Assembly: GCA_964620915.1 (NCBI GenBank)
Contig: CAZUKP010000005.1
Location: forward strand, 11,676-75,675
Length of the DNA: 64,000 nt
Origin: Hyphomicrobium_A sp964620915
GTDB taxonomy: Bacteria > Pseudomonadota > Alphaproteobacteria > Rhizobiales > Hyphomicrobiaceae
Direction of reading: 5' to 3'
Shown: positions 15,791 to 24,847 of the stretch, one piece after another
Layout of the letters: every line of letters begins with the position of its first letter
Numbering within the stretch: position 1 is the stretch's first letter
Notes under the pieces: model-generated
What the model saw: the letters and a program-made list of their open reading frames with translations, nothing else
Databases searched by the model: none
Told to the model about the DNA's origin: nothing
Position numbers and translations under genes: made by a program

Positions 15791-17086
15791 TCAATTAGGC
15801 TCCGCCACTGCAAAGTCTGTGATGGTCCATGTGTCGCCACGTTTGCCGGACGCGGACGACGCCAGCAAGCCGACATAGCTGGGCCCTCCCGGAGACTCAC
15901 CCTTAAAGCTCCCGACCTTTTTGCCGTTGATCATGATCTCGGCGTTGTCGCCGTTAAGCCCAACACGCAAAGTGTTGTCCTGCTTTGAACCGGTCTTGAT
16001 CACGTCAACTTTTGTCCACTCGATCGGCCTCGATGACTGCACTTGTCCGTCGACCACCCGCGCAACCGTAAAGTAACCGCTGGGGGCCACCACGGCCTGG
16101 TAGTAGTTCTCGTTGTCTTTGACCCAGAACACCAGGCCGGCGTAACTCAACGTCGGATCGGTTGTGTTCTTGTTGAGCCGCACGGTCGCGCACGCGACGA
16201 TATCGTCGAAGAGGAAGACCCGGTTCAAGCGGAACGTCCGGGTGCCTGGAACGGGCGTAAAGACGGCCTCTCCCGCACCGATCTTAAATCTTGAATCCTT
16301 CTTGCCCCAGGTGGGATCGTGCCGCGAGAAATCGTCCGCGAATAGCACCTTCCCATCTGAGCACTGTGAGTCGGAAGGAAGAGTGCCGGTCGAGAGTTTT
16401 TCTTTCTTTTTCGTGGGCAAGTGGGAGTCGGCGGAAGCCTCGATCACGCGAGGAGCCGGTGAAACGTTCGTGACTTTGAAATCCGACATCCGCCAGCTCT
16501 GCACGCCGTCCGGTCCGGAAGCCGCCACCAACCCGATATGGCTCGTAGCGCTCGGCGGCTGACCGCGGAAACGGGCAGCAACCTCATCGTTGATCGTGAT
16601 TGTCGCCGTCTGGCCCTCGAGCGTCACACGCATCGTGTTCTTGTCGCCCGGCTCGAGCTTCAAGCCTTTCACCTTCGTCCAAGGCACTGGAGAAACGGGC
16701 ACCATCTTACCGTTGATCTTCCGCGCGACTGTAAAGAGGCCGTTTGGTGCGATGACAGCCTCATAGAAGTTGTCCTTGTCATCGAGCCAGAACACGATGC
16801 CAGCATAGTCTCGAGATCGGTCGGCCGTCGCTTCGGGCATCACGAGGGTCACACAGGCATCAAGATCGGTCAGATTGGCACCGGCATTCCACCGGGCGCT
16901 CTGCGTCCCAGGCCGAGGAGAAATAACGGCCTCGCTCCCCATGATGCGGAATTGCTGGTCTTCCTCCCCCCACGCCAAATCGCCTGTCTCGAAATCACCC
17001 TCCAGGTGCACAGATTCTCCCGTGCACGCGAATGTTGGAGAGGTGCTCGCCAATAGGGCAACAACCAACCACCAACCTCGCCTCAT
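15791..17086 (-). CDS. secreted protein with two tandem LamG/concanavalin-like domains
   Basis: The 431-residue protein has a signal peptide (WWLVVALLASTSPTFA) followed by two copies of the same domain of about 180 residues: residues 25-205 and 250-430. Matching segments are YAGIVFWLDDKDNFYEAVIA / YAGLVFWVKDNENYYQAVVA and GLFTVARKINGKMV / GYFTVARVVDGQVQ. A Lys/Ser-rich linker joins them. The fold pattern, with two strands around TITINDE and IMINGKKVG and a closing WRMSDFKV/WTITDFAV, is that of family 16/DUF1080-like jelly-roll domains that bind glycans. No catalytic residues are evident. It is probably a periplasmic carbohydrate- or cell-wall-binding protein. Confidence 0.7.
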   Translation of the reverse strand: MRRGWWLVVALLASTSPTFACTGESVHLEGDFETGDLAWGEEDQQFRIMGSEAVISPRPGTQSARWNAGANLTDLDACVTLVMPEATADRSRDYAGIVFWLDDKDNFYEAVIAPNGLFTVARKINGKMVPVSPVPWTKVKGLKLEPGDKNTMRVTLEGQTATITINDEVAARFRGQPPSATSHIGLVAASGPDGVQSWRMSDFKVTNVSPAPRVIEASADSHLPTKKKEKLSTGTLPSDSQCSDGKVLFADDFSRHDPTWGKKDSRFKIGAGEAVFTPVPGTRTFRLNRVFLFDDIVACATVRLNKNTTDPTLSYAGLVFWVKDNENYYQAVVAPSGYFTVARVVDGQVQSSRPIEWTKVDVIKTGSKQDNTLRVGLNGDNAEIMINGKKVGSFKGESPGGPSYVGLLASSASGKRGDTWTITDFAVAEPN

Positions 17087-17829
17087 GGATCCCTCCCAGT
17101 TTTTCGGTCGTTTCGTCCGTTCACATTGCAGTAACCCGCCGCTCGGGCAAACCCAAGCTCTGCAGGAAAAGATTCACGCGATCGCCAAATACAACGGCCG
17201 CTGATGCAACCCGCTCCTTGAACCCTGCTTTTCACAAAACTGTGGACGAATCACGTAATATTGCGATTGCGAGGGAGCTGATCCTCGCCGGTACAAACCA
17301 GTTCTTGAATGAGCTGGGGACTGTCGAGTGCGCGTCGGAGAAGGGAAGGCAAGACGCCTTTGTCGTCTCTGAGCCAGGACTTCAAAATGACTGGCCTTTA
17401 CAGCCGGTTGGACGCGAGACGGACATGGATAGGGCCGTCCGAGGGAGCGTCTGCCGGCACTTTCTACCAGCTCCCATCGAGCCCTGTCCAAGACCGCCGT
17501 ATCCACCTGCACTCCCCGACTGCCATCGCCATTGCGCCAGGCCTCCTCGGCTGGCGCAAGGGTGTGTCGTGGTGGTCCGCAATCCGGTTTGGGCACGCAG
17601 GCGTGGACGCGGCACACGAGAAGATGGAGTGGCCAATGCTGAAGCGCCTTCATCGACAGAAGGTCCTTAACTCCGTGAGTTCGAGATCGCATATCGCTCA
17701 TTCGCTTCGGCTTGAATTAGAGTGGTATCTGATACTGCTCTGGCGTCAAAAACAAATGCATCCTCCGAGTATGGTCTGACTGGGTCTTAGCTAGCACGGG
17801 AGTGCGACCCAAGCTGGCCACAAAGCATG
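17087..17829. other. 740-base stretch without a convincing gene
   Basis: Three overlapping frames of 156-212 codons are open on both strands here. All have Arg/Pro/Ser-rich, low-order composition, none has a good ribosome site, and none is recognised. I see no repeats or RNA gene. Confidence 0.4.
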
Positions 17830-17858
17830 AAGGCCGGTCCCTTTCGGGACCGGCCTTT
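17830..17858 (-). terminator. strong hairpin terminator downstream of amiC
   Basis: A perfect 10-base stem GGCCGGTCCC / GGGACCGGCC with loop TTTC is flanked by AA and TTT, so it can fold from either strand. It lies 27 bases past the stop of the amidase gene and most likely ends that transcript. On the plus strand it is followed by TTTCT. Confidence 0.8.
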
Positions 17859-17884
17859 CTCGTTCCGACTACAGTATCGCTCAC

Positions 17885-19219
17885 TTACATCGGGAGTTGT
17901 GCGAGCTGGTTCGTGAAGTAATTCTCCACCGCTGTCAGGATCGAATCGGAGACCTTGTTGCGCCATGTATCCGACTGGAGGTTGGCAGCATCCTGCTCGT
18001 TCGTGACATAAGCCAGCTCGATGAGGATCGAGGGAAACTGCGCCGTCTTCAGAACGCGGAAGCCCGCCTGCTTGTCGGGGTCGCTACGCAACTTTGTGCT
18101 CTCGCCCATCATCTTGATGACCGACCGCGCCAACACACTGGTACGATCGCGGGTAGCGTCGAGTTCGCGGGAAGCAAGATCAGACAAGATCTGATTGATC
18201 ATATCGACGTTGCCGCTGGCCTTTTTCACCGATTCGACCTGCTCGCTCGAAAGAACCTTGCTTGCCACCTTCTTTTTCGCGGAATTCTTCAGGCTCTTGG
18301 CGGTCGAAGACCGCAACGAATAAATCGTAGCGCCATTGGCGCCTGCCCGGCTTGCATAGTCGCAATGCACAGCAATGAATAGGTTCGCCTTGTTTTTCTC
18401 GCCAAATTTGACGCGATCGCCCAACGGAACGAAGACATCGGTCTCGCGCGTCATGAGCACCCTGTAGCGTCCGGATTTCTCCAGCTTCTCGCGCAGGAGC
18501 TTTCCGAAGGCCAGCACAACTTCCTTTTCGACCGCCCCATTTTTCTTGGCGCCTGTGTCGTGGCCACCGTGACCCGGATCGATGACAATTACGGGCTTGA
18601 AGGTCTTTTGAGCACGCGCACCAGGAGACAGAGCCGGTCTTGGCAAGGGCGGTTGCAGCCCGATTGCGCCAAGCGCGTAGGTGGGCTTGGCAAACGGCTG
18701 CTTCTTGCTGCTCTTTTTGGCCTTCTTGTTCTTATTGCCCGTCGATCCGATGCTGTTGGTGATGAGACCGAACGGCGCGATCTCAACAACGAGGAGATTC
18801 TTATTGCCGTTCTTCCCTTTTTGGATCTGAGCACTGGAGACAACGACTGGTTCGGTGACGTTGATCACGATGCGGGTGCGATCGGCGGCAGAAAGCCCGG
18901 CGCGAAAATCTTCAATAAGTCCGATCGCCTTGCCCCTGGGTCGTGCGGGCAGCTTCAGCTTTGTGTCGGCGAGTTCGATAATCACCCGGTTCGGGTTGTT
19001 CAGAGAGAAGACTTCGAAATCGGCCTGCTTTTCCAGCCCCACAACAAAGCGCGTCCGCAATTGGGGGGTCGGGGCTGCCTTGCTTATGGGCGCACGCACG
19101 CTGTCCTGCGGCGGCGTGGCTGCAGCCAGGGTTTGTGCGTATACGGACGCAGGTGCGCCCACTATCGCTAGAGCAATGATGACTGCGCGGCTTATGCGCC
19201 GCTGCAAGTCGTGAACCAT
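17885..19219 (-). CDS. amiC: N-acetylmuramoyl-L-alanine amidase with AMIN domain (AmiC-type)
   Basis: The 444-residue protein has a signal peptide (VIIALAIVGAPASVYAQ), an AMIN domain at about residues 50-150 (RFVVGLEKQADFEVFSLNNP) that targets the septum, a basic linker, and a zinc amidase_3 domain from about residue 210. VIDPGHGGHDTGAKK gives the first His ligand, VEKEVVLAFG the Glu, AVHCDY the second His, and SILIELAYVTNEQD the catalytic Glu. It cleaves the amide between MurNAc and the peptide to split daughter cells. The linker and insert (KSSKKQ) are longer than in E. coli. The ATG has the usual n-region KKR-like start. Confidence 0.93.
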   Translation of the reverse strand: MVHDLQRRISRAVIIALAIVGAPASVYAQTLAAATPPQDSVRAPISKAAPTPQLRTRFVVGLEKQADFEVFSLNNPNRVIIELADTKLKLPARPRGKAIGLIEDFRAGLSAADRTRIVINVTEPVVVSSAQIQKGKNGNKNLLVVEIAPFGLITNSIGSTGNKNKKAKKSSKKQPFAKPTYALGAIGLQPPLPRPALSPGARAQKTFKPVIVIDPGHGGHDTGAKKNGAVEKEVVLAFGKLLREKLEKSGRYRVLMTRETDVFVPLGDRVKFGEKNKANLFIAVHCDYASRAGANGATIYSLRSSTAKSLKNSAKKKVASKVLSSEQVESVKKASGNVDMINQILSDLASRELDATRDRTSVLARSVIKMMGESTKLRSDPDKQAGFRVLKTAQFPSILIELAYVTNEQDAANLQSDTWRNKVSDSILTAVENYFTNQLAQLPM

Positions 19220-19400
19220 GACGTCAGACCCCCGTCTACGCGAAACACTTTAAGGTTAGCGACGGTCATAGAGAGCCCCAGATGATGGCGTTTTCCGGGT
19301 CGCCTTCGGGCTTTGTTATGGTTATTGCGCAGTAACCGTTAATGACTTGCTAACGGGTTGGTCATGCACGGCCAAAAGGGCCGACATTTTCGACGGCGGC

Positions 19401-19859
19401 CTAGCCACTTCCCCAGCGGTCCGCGGCCGTTTCATCGCCTAATCGAGCATCAACCCACGTGCTGTTGCCCTCGGGATCGGTTTCTTTTTTCCAGAACGGC
19501 GCGCGGGTCTTTAGGTAGTCCATGAGAAAACCGGCTGCCTCGAATGCGGCCTGCCTATGAGCGGAGGCCGTCACCACGAGTACGAGATTGTCGCCGGGTA
19601 CGAAATCTCCGATGCGATGAACGACAAGGCTCGCCTGCAGCGGCCAACGCGCCATGGCCTTGGCCTCTATGCGCTCCAGCTCTGCTTCCGTCATCCCTGG
19701 GTAGTGCTCAAGCGTCAGCGATGCGATCTCTCGCCCTTCATTCGCCGCACGCACGCGGCCAACAAAAGTGACAACCGCTCCGATGTCGGTGCGCTCGCCC
19801 GTGAGCGCATCCACTTCGGATGAGACGTTGAAATCCTCACGCTGGACCCGGATGGCCAC
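19401..19859 (-). CDS. moaE: molybdopterin synthase catalytic subunit MoaE
   Basis: The 152-residue protein starts at GTG six bases after the moaD stop. Conserved MoaE blocks are GAVVTFVGRVRAANEG, LTLEHYPGMTE, VVHRIGDFVPGDNLVLVVTA, HRQAAFEAAGFLMDYLKTRAPFWKKE (read as separate pieces), the last with the active-site Lys pair FWKKE. It joins with MoaD to put two sulfurs into cyclic pyranopterin monophosphate for molybdenum cofactor. The formate dehydrogenase FdsA in this window needs that cofactor. Confidence 0.96.
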   Translation of the reverse strand: MAIRVQREDFNVSSEVDALTGERTDIGAVVTFVGRVRAANEGREIASLTLEHYPGMTEAELERIEAKAMARWPLQASLVVHRIGDFVPGDNLVLVVTASAHRQAAFEAAGFLMDYLKTRAPFWKKETDPEGNSTWVDARLGDETAADRWGSG

Positions 19860-19864
19860 CGCGC

Positions 19865-20140
19865 TCAGCCTCCGGTGACAGGGGGAAAGAATGCAATCTC
19901 ACGCGCTCCGGAAATTGATGCATCGGGCTTGACGTGCGCCTTGTCGACCGCGGCGCGTACAAGTTCGGACCGCTCAAAAGCCTGAGAGAATTCCGGACCC
20001 CGCGTCTTGAGCCAATCAACAAGGTCAGCCACCGTTGCAACGCTACTTGGCAAACTGACCTCTTCAGAGCCGCAGCCAACGCGCTCGCGAACCCATGCAA
20101 AGTAAAGAAGCCTGACAGGTCGTTCGAGTGCTTCGCTCAT
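19865..20140 (-). CDS. moaD: molybdopterin synthase sulfur carrier subunit MoaD
   Basis: The 91-residue ubiquitin-like protein ends in the required Gly-Gly (FFPPVTGG), which carries the thiocarboxylate. The N-terminal VRLLYFAWVRERVGCGSEEV is typical. It lies between pgsA (6 bases upstream) and moaE (6 bases downstream), the usual alphaproteobacterial pgsA-moaD-moaE order, so all three are probably one transcript. Confidence 0.95.
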   Translation of the reverse strand: MSEALERPVRLLYFAWVRERVGCGSEEVSLPSSVATVADLVDWLKTRGPEFSQAFERSELVRAAVDKAHVKPDASISGAREIAFFPPVTGG

Positions 20141-20146
20141 CAGAGC

Positions 20147-20752
20147 TCAATGTTCCATGGCATGGACGACACCAGCCTTGAGGTAATCGTAGCCGGTCCA
20201 GAGTGTGAGGAGAGCAGCGATCCACAGCAGAGCCAATCCACCCACTAGAATCCCCGGTACGATCTTTTCAGCAGCGGGCCCGGCCAGAAGCACGGCCAGT
20301 GCGATCATCTGCATCGTCGTCTTCCACTTGGCCAACTGAGTGACGTGAACTTTCACGTTAAGCTCGGCCAAGAACTCGCGCAGACCCGAAACGAGGATCT
20401 CGCGCACAAGAATAATAATCGCGGCCCAAATCGACCATCCGGTAATCGTGTTGTCGTGGACCAGCATCATCAAGACCGCACCGACAAGAAGCTTGTCGGC
20501 AATAGGATCGAGCATCCGCCCAAGCGTGGACTGCTGCTCCCATGCGCGCGCCAGATAGCCGTCGAGCCAATCCGTCAACCCGGCGAGAATGAAGAGGGAA
20601 AACGCAGACCAGCGTGCAACGTCACCCTTGAGGAAAAAGAGGCAGGCGACGAGCGCAGGGACAGCGGCGATGCGCCCGTACGTCAGCGCGTTAGGAAGGC
20701 TCATGTGCATTGGGCGAGCTGCAGCTTGTTCCATAGGCCTCTGGTACACCAT
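20147..20752 (-). CDS. pgsA: CDP-diacylglycerol--glycerol-3-phosphate 3-phosphatidyltransferase
   Basis: The 201-residue membrane protein contains the CDP-alcohol phosphatidyltransferase signature D-G-x2-A-R-x8-G-x3-D-x3-D as DGYLARAWEQQSTLGRMLDP plus IAD. It makes phosphatidylglycerol phosphate in the inner membrane, the entry to PG and cardiolipin. Several hydrophobic segments follow, ending GLALLWIAALLTLWTGYDYL. The start is uncertain: ATGs lie at 20752, 20734, 20710 and 20704, and LPNALTYGRIAAVPA, the normal beginning, directly follows the last. Confidence 0.94.
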   Translation of the reverse strand: MVYQRPMEQAAARPMHMSLPNALTYGRIAAVPALVACLFFLKGDVARWSAFSLFILAGLTDWLDGYLARAWEQQSTLGRMLDPIADKLLVGAVLMMLVHDNTITGWSIWAAIIILVREILVSGLREFLAELNVKVHVTQLAKWKTTMQMIALAVLLAGPAAEKIVPGILVGGLALLWIAALLTLWTGYDYLKAGVVHAMEH

Positions 20753-20863
20753 CGCATCGTTGCCACGTCAATGGCGTGCGTCGACCAGCCTCGCCCAGCG
20801 CGCCGCGAATGGCCGAGACCGCGCACGAAGGGCTGGCCATAACTGCCCCCCACGACGATATTT

Positions 20864-21961
20864 TCAGCGACAGTACCCGCCGCTGCGGCGTGTTTTGAGA
20901 TCTAAGTGGAAATGATTGCGATGCACGTCGTTTGCCTCAGGGCCAAGCACGGTTGCAAACTGACGGCAGGCGCCTTTGTGCAGCTGTTTCAAGAATGCCG
21001 CTTCTTTGCGCTTGGAAGCGGTAACTTCGGCGGTCACACTCATTGCGCGATTATCGGACGTATCGCCCGTTGTCAGGCGTGCCTTGTGGACCAGTCCCTT
21101 GGCACTCTTGCCTGATTTTCCCGCTGCCTTGGCGATCGACGGAGTGGCAGGGTCAGCCTTTTCGGCAACTTTCTTATCATTTGTCTTTGCCGCAGCGGCC
21201 TTTTTCGCTTCCTCGCGCTTTTTGCGACGTGCCTCGGCAATATCCCGCTTCGTTGGGCCCCAATCGTGCACGACCATAATGGTCCGGCCCGATTTCGTGA
21301 CAAAGCCCGTGATGTCGATGGCGTTGCCGGTTGCGTGCTCGCTCAGCGGGCGATCCGGCAAATTGTACACGTTGCGGCAGGCGTAGGACGACGCTCCGAC
21401 TATGCCGACGATTGGGCTACCCAGATGCTTGCGTGCGGCCGGTTGGACGGTCTTGTCCAGCCATGCGTGCAGGCTCGCCGCAAGCCGACAATTCATCATC
21501 GCTGCGGGACGAAGCGTGATCCTCGTCTTCTTTCCAAGACCTCGGACCAGAACAGGGGCCGGCGATCCACACTGACCCTTCTTGATGGGCTTTTCGAACG
21601 TGAAGTCGGCCTTAAGGGGTTCAAGCAGCTTCACGCACTCACGCATTCCGGCTGCGATCTCGGCATCGCTCCAAACGTCTTGTGCCGTTTCAGCCGAGAT
21701 CGACGTCTCGGCCTCTCCAGTCGGAGCGTCTCCATCGGCGGTGGGAACACTGGGCAGCATGCGCGACACAGCTGAAGCCACACTCCGTTCATTCGCCTTG
21801 GTGACAACTTTGCTGCTGGACGCAGATGGCGTCGCACTCATCGTGTGGCGAACCGTTTCGGACACCGGCAAGAACGCCAGCGAGACCAACCCAGCAAGTG
21901 CAGCCAGGGACGCCAGGAACGACATCCGACCCAGAGTCTGGTCCGTGGACGCCTCGCTCAT
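20864..21961 (-). CDS. extensin-like C-terminal domain protein (M15-like fold), membrane anchored
   Basis: The 365-residue protein has one N-terminal hydrophobic segment (FLASLAALAGLVSLAFL), a low-complexity linker, and an extensin-like C-terminal domain. CRLAASLHAWLDKTVQPAAR, SYACRNVYN, LSEHATGNAIDI and VHRNHFHLDLK carry the His/Asp pattern of D,D-peptidase-like M15 relatives. A Lys/Ala-rich insert of about 85 residues (about 246-330, REEAKKAAAAKTNDKK) splits the domain before KQLHKGACRQFATVLGP. It is probably a periplasmic cell-wall protein; activity is unproven. It lies upstream of pgsA on the same strand. Confidence 0.85.
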   Translation of the reverse strand: MSEASTDQTLGRMSFLASLAALAGLVSLAFLPVSETVRHTMSATPSASSSKVVTKANERSVASAVSRMLPSVPTADGDAPTGEAETSISAETAQDVWSDAEIAAGMRECVKLLEPLKADFTFEKPIKKGQCGSPAPVLVRGLGKKTRITLRPAAMMNCRLAASLHAWLDKTVQPAARKHLGSPIVGIVGASSYACRNVYNLPDRPLSEHATGNAIDITGFVTKSGRTIMVVHDWGPTKRDIAEARRKKREEAKKAAAAKTNDKKVAEKADPATPSIAKAAGKSGKSAKGLVHKARLTTGDTSDNRAMSVTAEVTASKRKEAAFLKQLHKGACRQFATVLGPEANDVHRNHFHLDLKTRRSGGYCR

Positions 21962-22477
21962 CTGCGGGCCTTCTCCAAAAAATCGAGCGCGGCTGCGCGT
22001 TTCTCGAATCGCCAGAATCTATGACTGGCGCGGCGGAAATGGGTCAAAGGCTAACCCAAAGTTATGAAATAGAGGTTTCTTGCGGCGGCGAATATCGCGT
22101 CGACACCCCGCTTTCCAAGATTGGAAACGGGTGTCAGTCCGCTTGCTGGCGAACTCGTCAGACATCATGCGATTCGATGATTTGGCGCGCTGTGGCGCTC
22201 CCTTCCAACCGTCCGTGACAGGCTCTTGGATTGCTGAAGCCGAACGAGGTTCGTCACAAGCCCTTCATGGACTTGGCCCCGGCTTTGGTAAGGCTCTGGC
22301 CTCCCACAACAATCTGAAGAGACAGTCCGAGGGTGCCCCGCAGCATGTACCGAAAAAGCAACTGTCGCACACAACCGTTTAGCGGACTGGTCTTGCATAT
22401 GCGGCCTTGTTGACGGAAACTCCCGCCGTCAAGCAAAGGAACAGCTCCGCAAAGGGCTTCATAGGGGGGTCGTACGC
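21962..22477. other. intergenic region with a long hairpin
   Basis: Divergent gap of 516 bases between the extensin-like gene and a small membrane protein gene. An imperfect stem lies at 22102-22135: GACACCC pairs with GGGTGTC, and inside it TTTCCAA pairs with TTGGAAA around GA, with a 3:1 internal loop. No T-run follows, so it is not an ordinary terminator. No coding frame looks real. Confidence 0.5.
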
Positions 22478-22702
22478 ATGGATTTGCCGATCGACTTTGC
22501 AACAGTAGACTGGGCGCACGTCATTATTCTTGCGGTAATCGCGTTCGTCGGCGCCATAGTCGGAAACGCTATCGCTTTCGGGAACAAACTTTTTGGTGCC
22601 CTGTTGAGCGCCATCTTCTTCGCCGTCTTCTATGTCATCTGGATGTATTGGCTTAAGGCGATCGTGATGGGCTCGTCAGTGGCAACAACGCCGCCGCTAT
22701 AA
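22478..22702 (+). CDS. small two-helix membrane protein
   Basis: The 74-residue product has two hydrophobic segments, VIILAVIAFVGAIVGNAIAF (about 15-34) and LLSAIFFAVFYVIWMYWL (about 42-60), and a short polar tail. The ATG has GGGGGG about eight bases upstream. A strong terminator follows 33 bases after the stop, so this is a monocistronic gene. I do not recognise a function. Confidence 0.75.
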   Translation: MDLPIDFATVDWAHVIILAVIAFVGAIVGNAIAFGNKLFGALLSAIFFAVFYVIWMYWLKAIVMGSSVATTPPL

Positions 22703-22735
22703 GGCGCTCGGCGAGACTCGTTAGACTTGCAAATT

Positions 22736-22770
22736 CGGCACGGGGATTGACCCCGTGCCGTTTTTATTTT
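22736..22770 (+). terminator. intrinsic terminator after the small membrane protein gene
   Basis: A perfect 10-base stem CGGCACGGGG / CCCCGTGCCG with loop ATTGA is followed by TTTTTATTTT. It also separates this gene from convergent uvrC. Confidence 0.95.
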
Positions 22771-22804
22771 CGTTGGGCCGTGTGGGTGCCGAGACAAGCA
22801 TCCC

Positions 22805-24781
22805 CTACCCTTCCTGCTCATGGAAGAAGTCATAGATCTTTTGCGCCATACCTGCGGAGATCCCCTCAACGGCCTTGAGATCATCGACCCCAGCGCGAGA
22901 GATGGCCTTAGCAGAGCCAAAGTGCTTCAGGAGGGCGCGCCGCCGACCTGGTCCAATTCCACCGATCTCATCCAACGGATTGCGCCCGAGTGCTGTTGAG
23001 CGTTTGGCGCGGTGCGTTCCGATGGCAAACCGGTGGGCCTCATCACGCAAGCGTTGCACGAAGTATAGAACAGGATCGCGCGGCTCAAGCATCACTGGCC
23101 TGGTGCTGCCCGCTCCATAGAAGTGCTCGCGTCCGGCGTCGCGCTCGGGCCCCTTCGCAACGCCAATGACGCAAATTTCATGCAAGCCGAGGTCGGCAAG
23201 CACGTCGCGGGCAACAGCCAGCTGCCCGGCACCGCCATCGATCAGGACGAGGTCGGGCCGGCCAGGAAATGCCTCGTCCTCAGCCTCAACTGGGGTAACA
23301 CTTGGGCCACTGTCCTCCTCGTCTGCCGCAAGCCGGCGGAAGCGCCGCGTCAGAACCTCTCGCATCATGGCGTAGTCGTCACCAGGCGTGAGCCCCGTCG
23401 ATTTGATGTTGAACTTCCGGTACTGACCTTTGACGAACCCCTCCGCCCCCGCGACGATCATGGCGCCGACGGCATTCGTGCCCTGAATATGGCTGTTGTC
23501 GAAAACTTCGATACGCCGCGGCATCGCCGGCAGTCCGAAGCGCTCTGCGAGACCTTCCAGCAACCGGCGCTGCGAAGAACTTTCGGCAAGCTTGCGCCCC
23601 AACGCCTCTCGCGCATTGGCAAGTGCATGGTCAACAAGCCCCGACTTCGTCCCCCGCTGCGGAACGCGAACATCGACTTTCCATCCCGCCTTCGTCGAAA
23701 GCGCCTCTGCCAGCAGGCTTCGGTTGGGAACGTCGTGCGACAAGAGTATTAGGCGCGGCACCGGTTTGTCGTCGTAGAACTGCGCAATGAAACTGTCCAA
23801 CACCTCCTCCACGGCGAGCGAGCGATCGGCCTTTGGAAAGTAGGCGCGATTGCCCCAGTTCTGACCCGTGCGGAAGAAGAACACCTCAATGCACGTCTGC
23901 CCGCCCTCCTGAGCCGCAGCGAAGACATCCGCCTCCTCAATACCTTCGGGATTGATGGACTGATCCGCTGTGACGTGCGCAAGCGCCCACAACCGGTTGC
24001 GGAATTTGGCAGCGCGTTCGTACTCGAGTTGCCCTGCTGCTTCCTCCATCATCCGCTGATACATGTGGCGCACATTTTGGCTTTCGCCGCGCAAAAAGCG
24101 CACCGCCTCATCGACGAGCTTGTTGTAGTCCTCCAGCGAGATCTCGCCGGTGCACGGGGCGGCGCAACGCTTGATTTGGTAGAGCAGACACGGGCGCGTG
24201 CGGCTCTCGTAAACGCTGTCGGAGCAAGAGCGCAAAAGAAACGCGCGCTGCAACATGTTGATCGTCCGGTTGACGGCGCCGGCTGAAGCAAACGGGCCGA
24301 AATAGTCACCCTTCCGGTTGCGCGAGCCGCGATGTTTCATGATTTGCGGCGCAGGCGTATCGCGGGCAATCAGAATGTAAGGAAACGACTTGTCGTCGCG
24401 CATCAGCACGTTGAAGTGAGGACGGAAGCGCTTGATGAGGTTTGCCTCTAGCAGCAAAGCCTCCGCTTCCGTGCGCACTGTCACGAACTCCATCGCAGCG
24501 GTCGCGGAAATCATTCTCGCAATGCGGTTGGTGTGTCCGCCAAGACGAGCGTAGTTCGAGACACGGGCGCGAAGATTGCGCGCCTTTCCCACGTAGATGA
24601 CGTTTCCCGCACGATCGAGCATGCGGTAAACACCTGGCGAGACAGGAAGCACCTTCAGGTAGGCAGCAATGACATCCGGTCCCGTCGCGCCTGCCGCCAC
24701 CGGCTGCGCAGCCTTTGGCGGCATGTCGATCGCAGGTGCCTCATTCTGGTTGGGCACTTGGCTTTGGTGTTTGTCGGGCAT
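22805..24781 (-). CDS. uvrC: excinuclease ABC subunit C UvrC
   Basis: The 658-residue protein has the GIY-YIG 3'-incision domain near the N-terminus (VYRMLDRAGNVIYVGKARNL), a Cys pair region (CLLYQIKRCAAPCTG), the UVR motif around YERAAKFRNRLWAL, the RNase H-like 5'-incision domain (IEVFDNSHIQGTNAVGAMIV, DLVLIDGGAGQLAVA) and a C-terminal helix-hairpin-helix (GIGPGRRRALLKHFGSAKAI). It makes both cuts in nucleotide excision repair. Its partner uvrB begins at 63091. A non-conserved N-terminal extension of about 35 residues precedes the GIY-YIG domain. Confidence 0.97.
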   Translation of the reverse strand: MPDKHQSQVPNQNEAPAIDMPPKAAQPVAAGATGPDVIAAYLKVLPVSPGVYRMLDRAGNVIYVGKARNLRARVSNYARLGGHTNRIARMISATAAMEFVTVRTEAEALLLEANLIKRFRPHFNVLMRDDKSFPYILIARDTPAPQIMKHRGSRNRKGDYFGPFASAGAVNRTINMLQRAFLLRSCSDSVYESRTRPCLLYQIKRCAAPCTGEISLEDYNKLVDEAVRFLRGESQNVRHMYQRMMEEAAGQLEYERAAKFRNRLWALAHVTADQSINPEGIEEADVFAAAQEGGQTCIEVFFFRTGQNWGNRAYFPKADRSLAVEEVLDSFIAQFYDDKPVPRLILLSHDVPNRSLLAEALSTKAGWKVDVRVPQRGTKSGLVDHALANAREALGRKLAESSSQRRLLEGLAERFGLPAMPRRIEVFDNSHIQGTNAVGAMIVAGAEGFVKGQYRKFNIKSTGLTPGDDYAMMREVLTRRFRRLAADEEDSGPSVTPVEAEDEAFPGRPDLVLIDGGAGQLAVARDVLADLGLHEICVIGVAKGPERDAGREHFYGAGSTRPVMLEPRDPVLYFVQRLRDEAHRFAIGTHRAKRSTALGRNPLDEIGGIGPGRRRALLKHFGSAKAISRAGVDDLKAVEGISAGMAQKIYDFFHEQEG

Positions 24782-24847
24782 GGCAAATAGATCGGCTCAG
24801 CAGCCCTCGCCGTCAAGCAATCTGGGAAACGGCAACGCTTATCTCTT

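Noticed and set aside
17174..17779. Overlapping frames on both strands after the LamG-like gene
   Set aside because: Neither strand gives a protein-like composition or ribosome site; left as non-coding.
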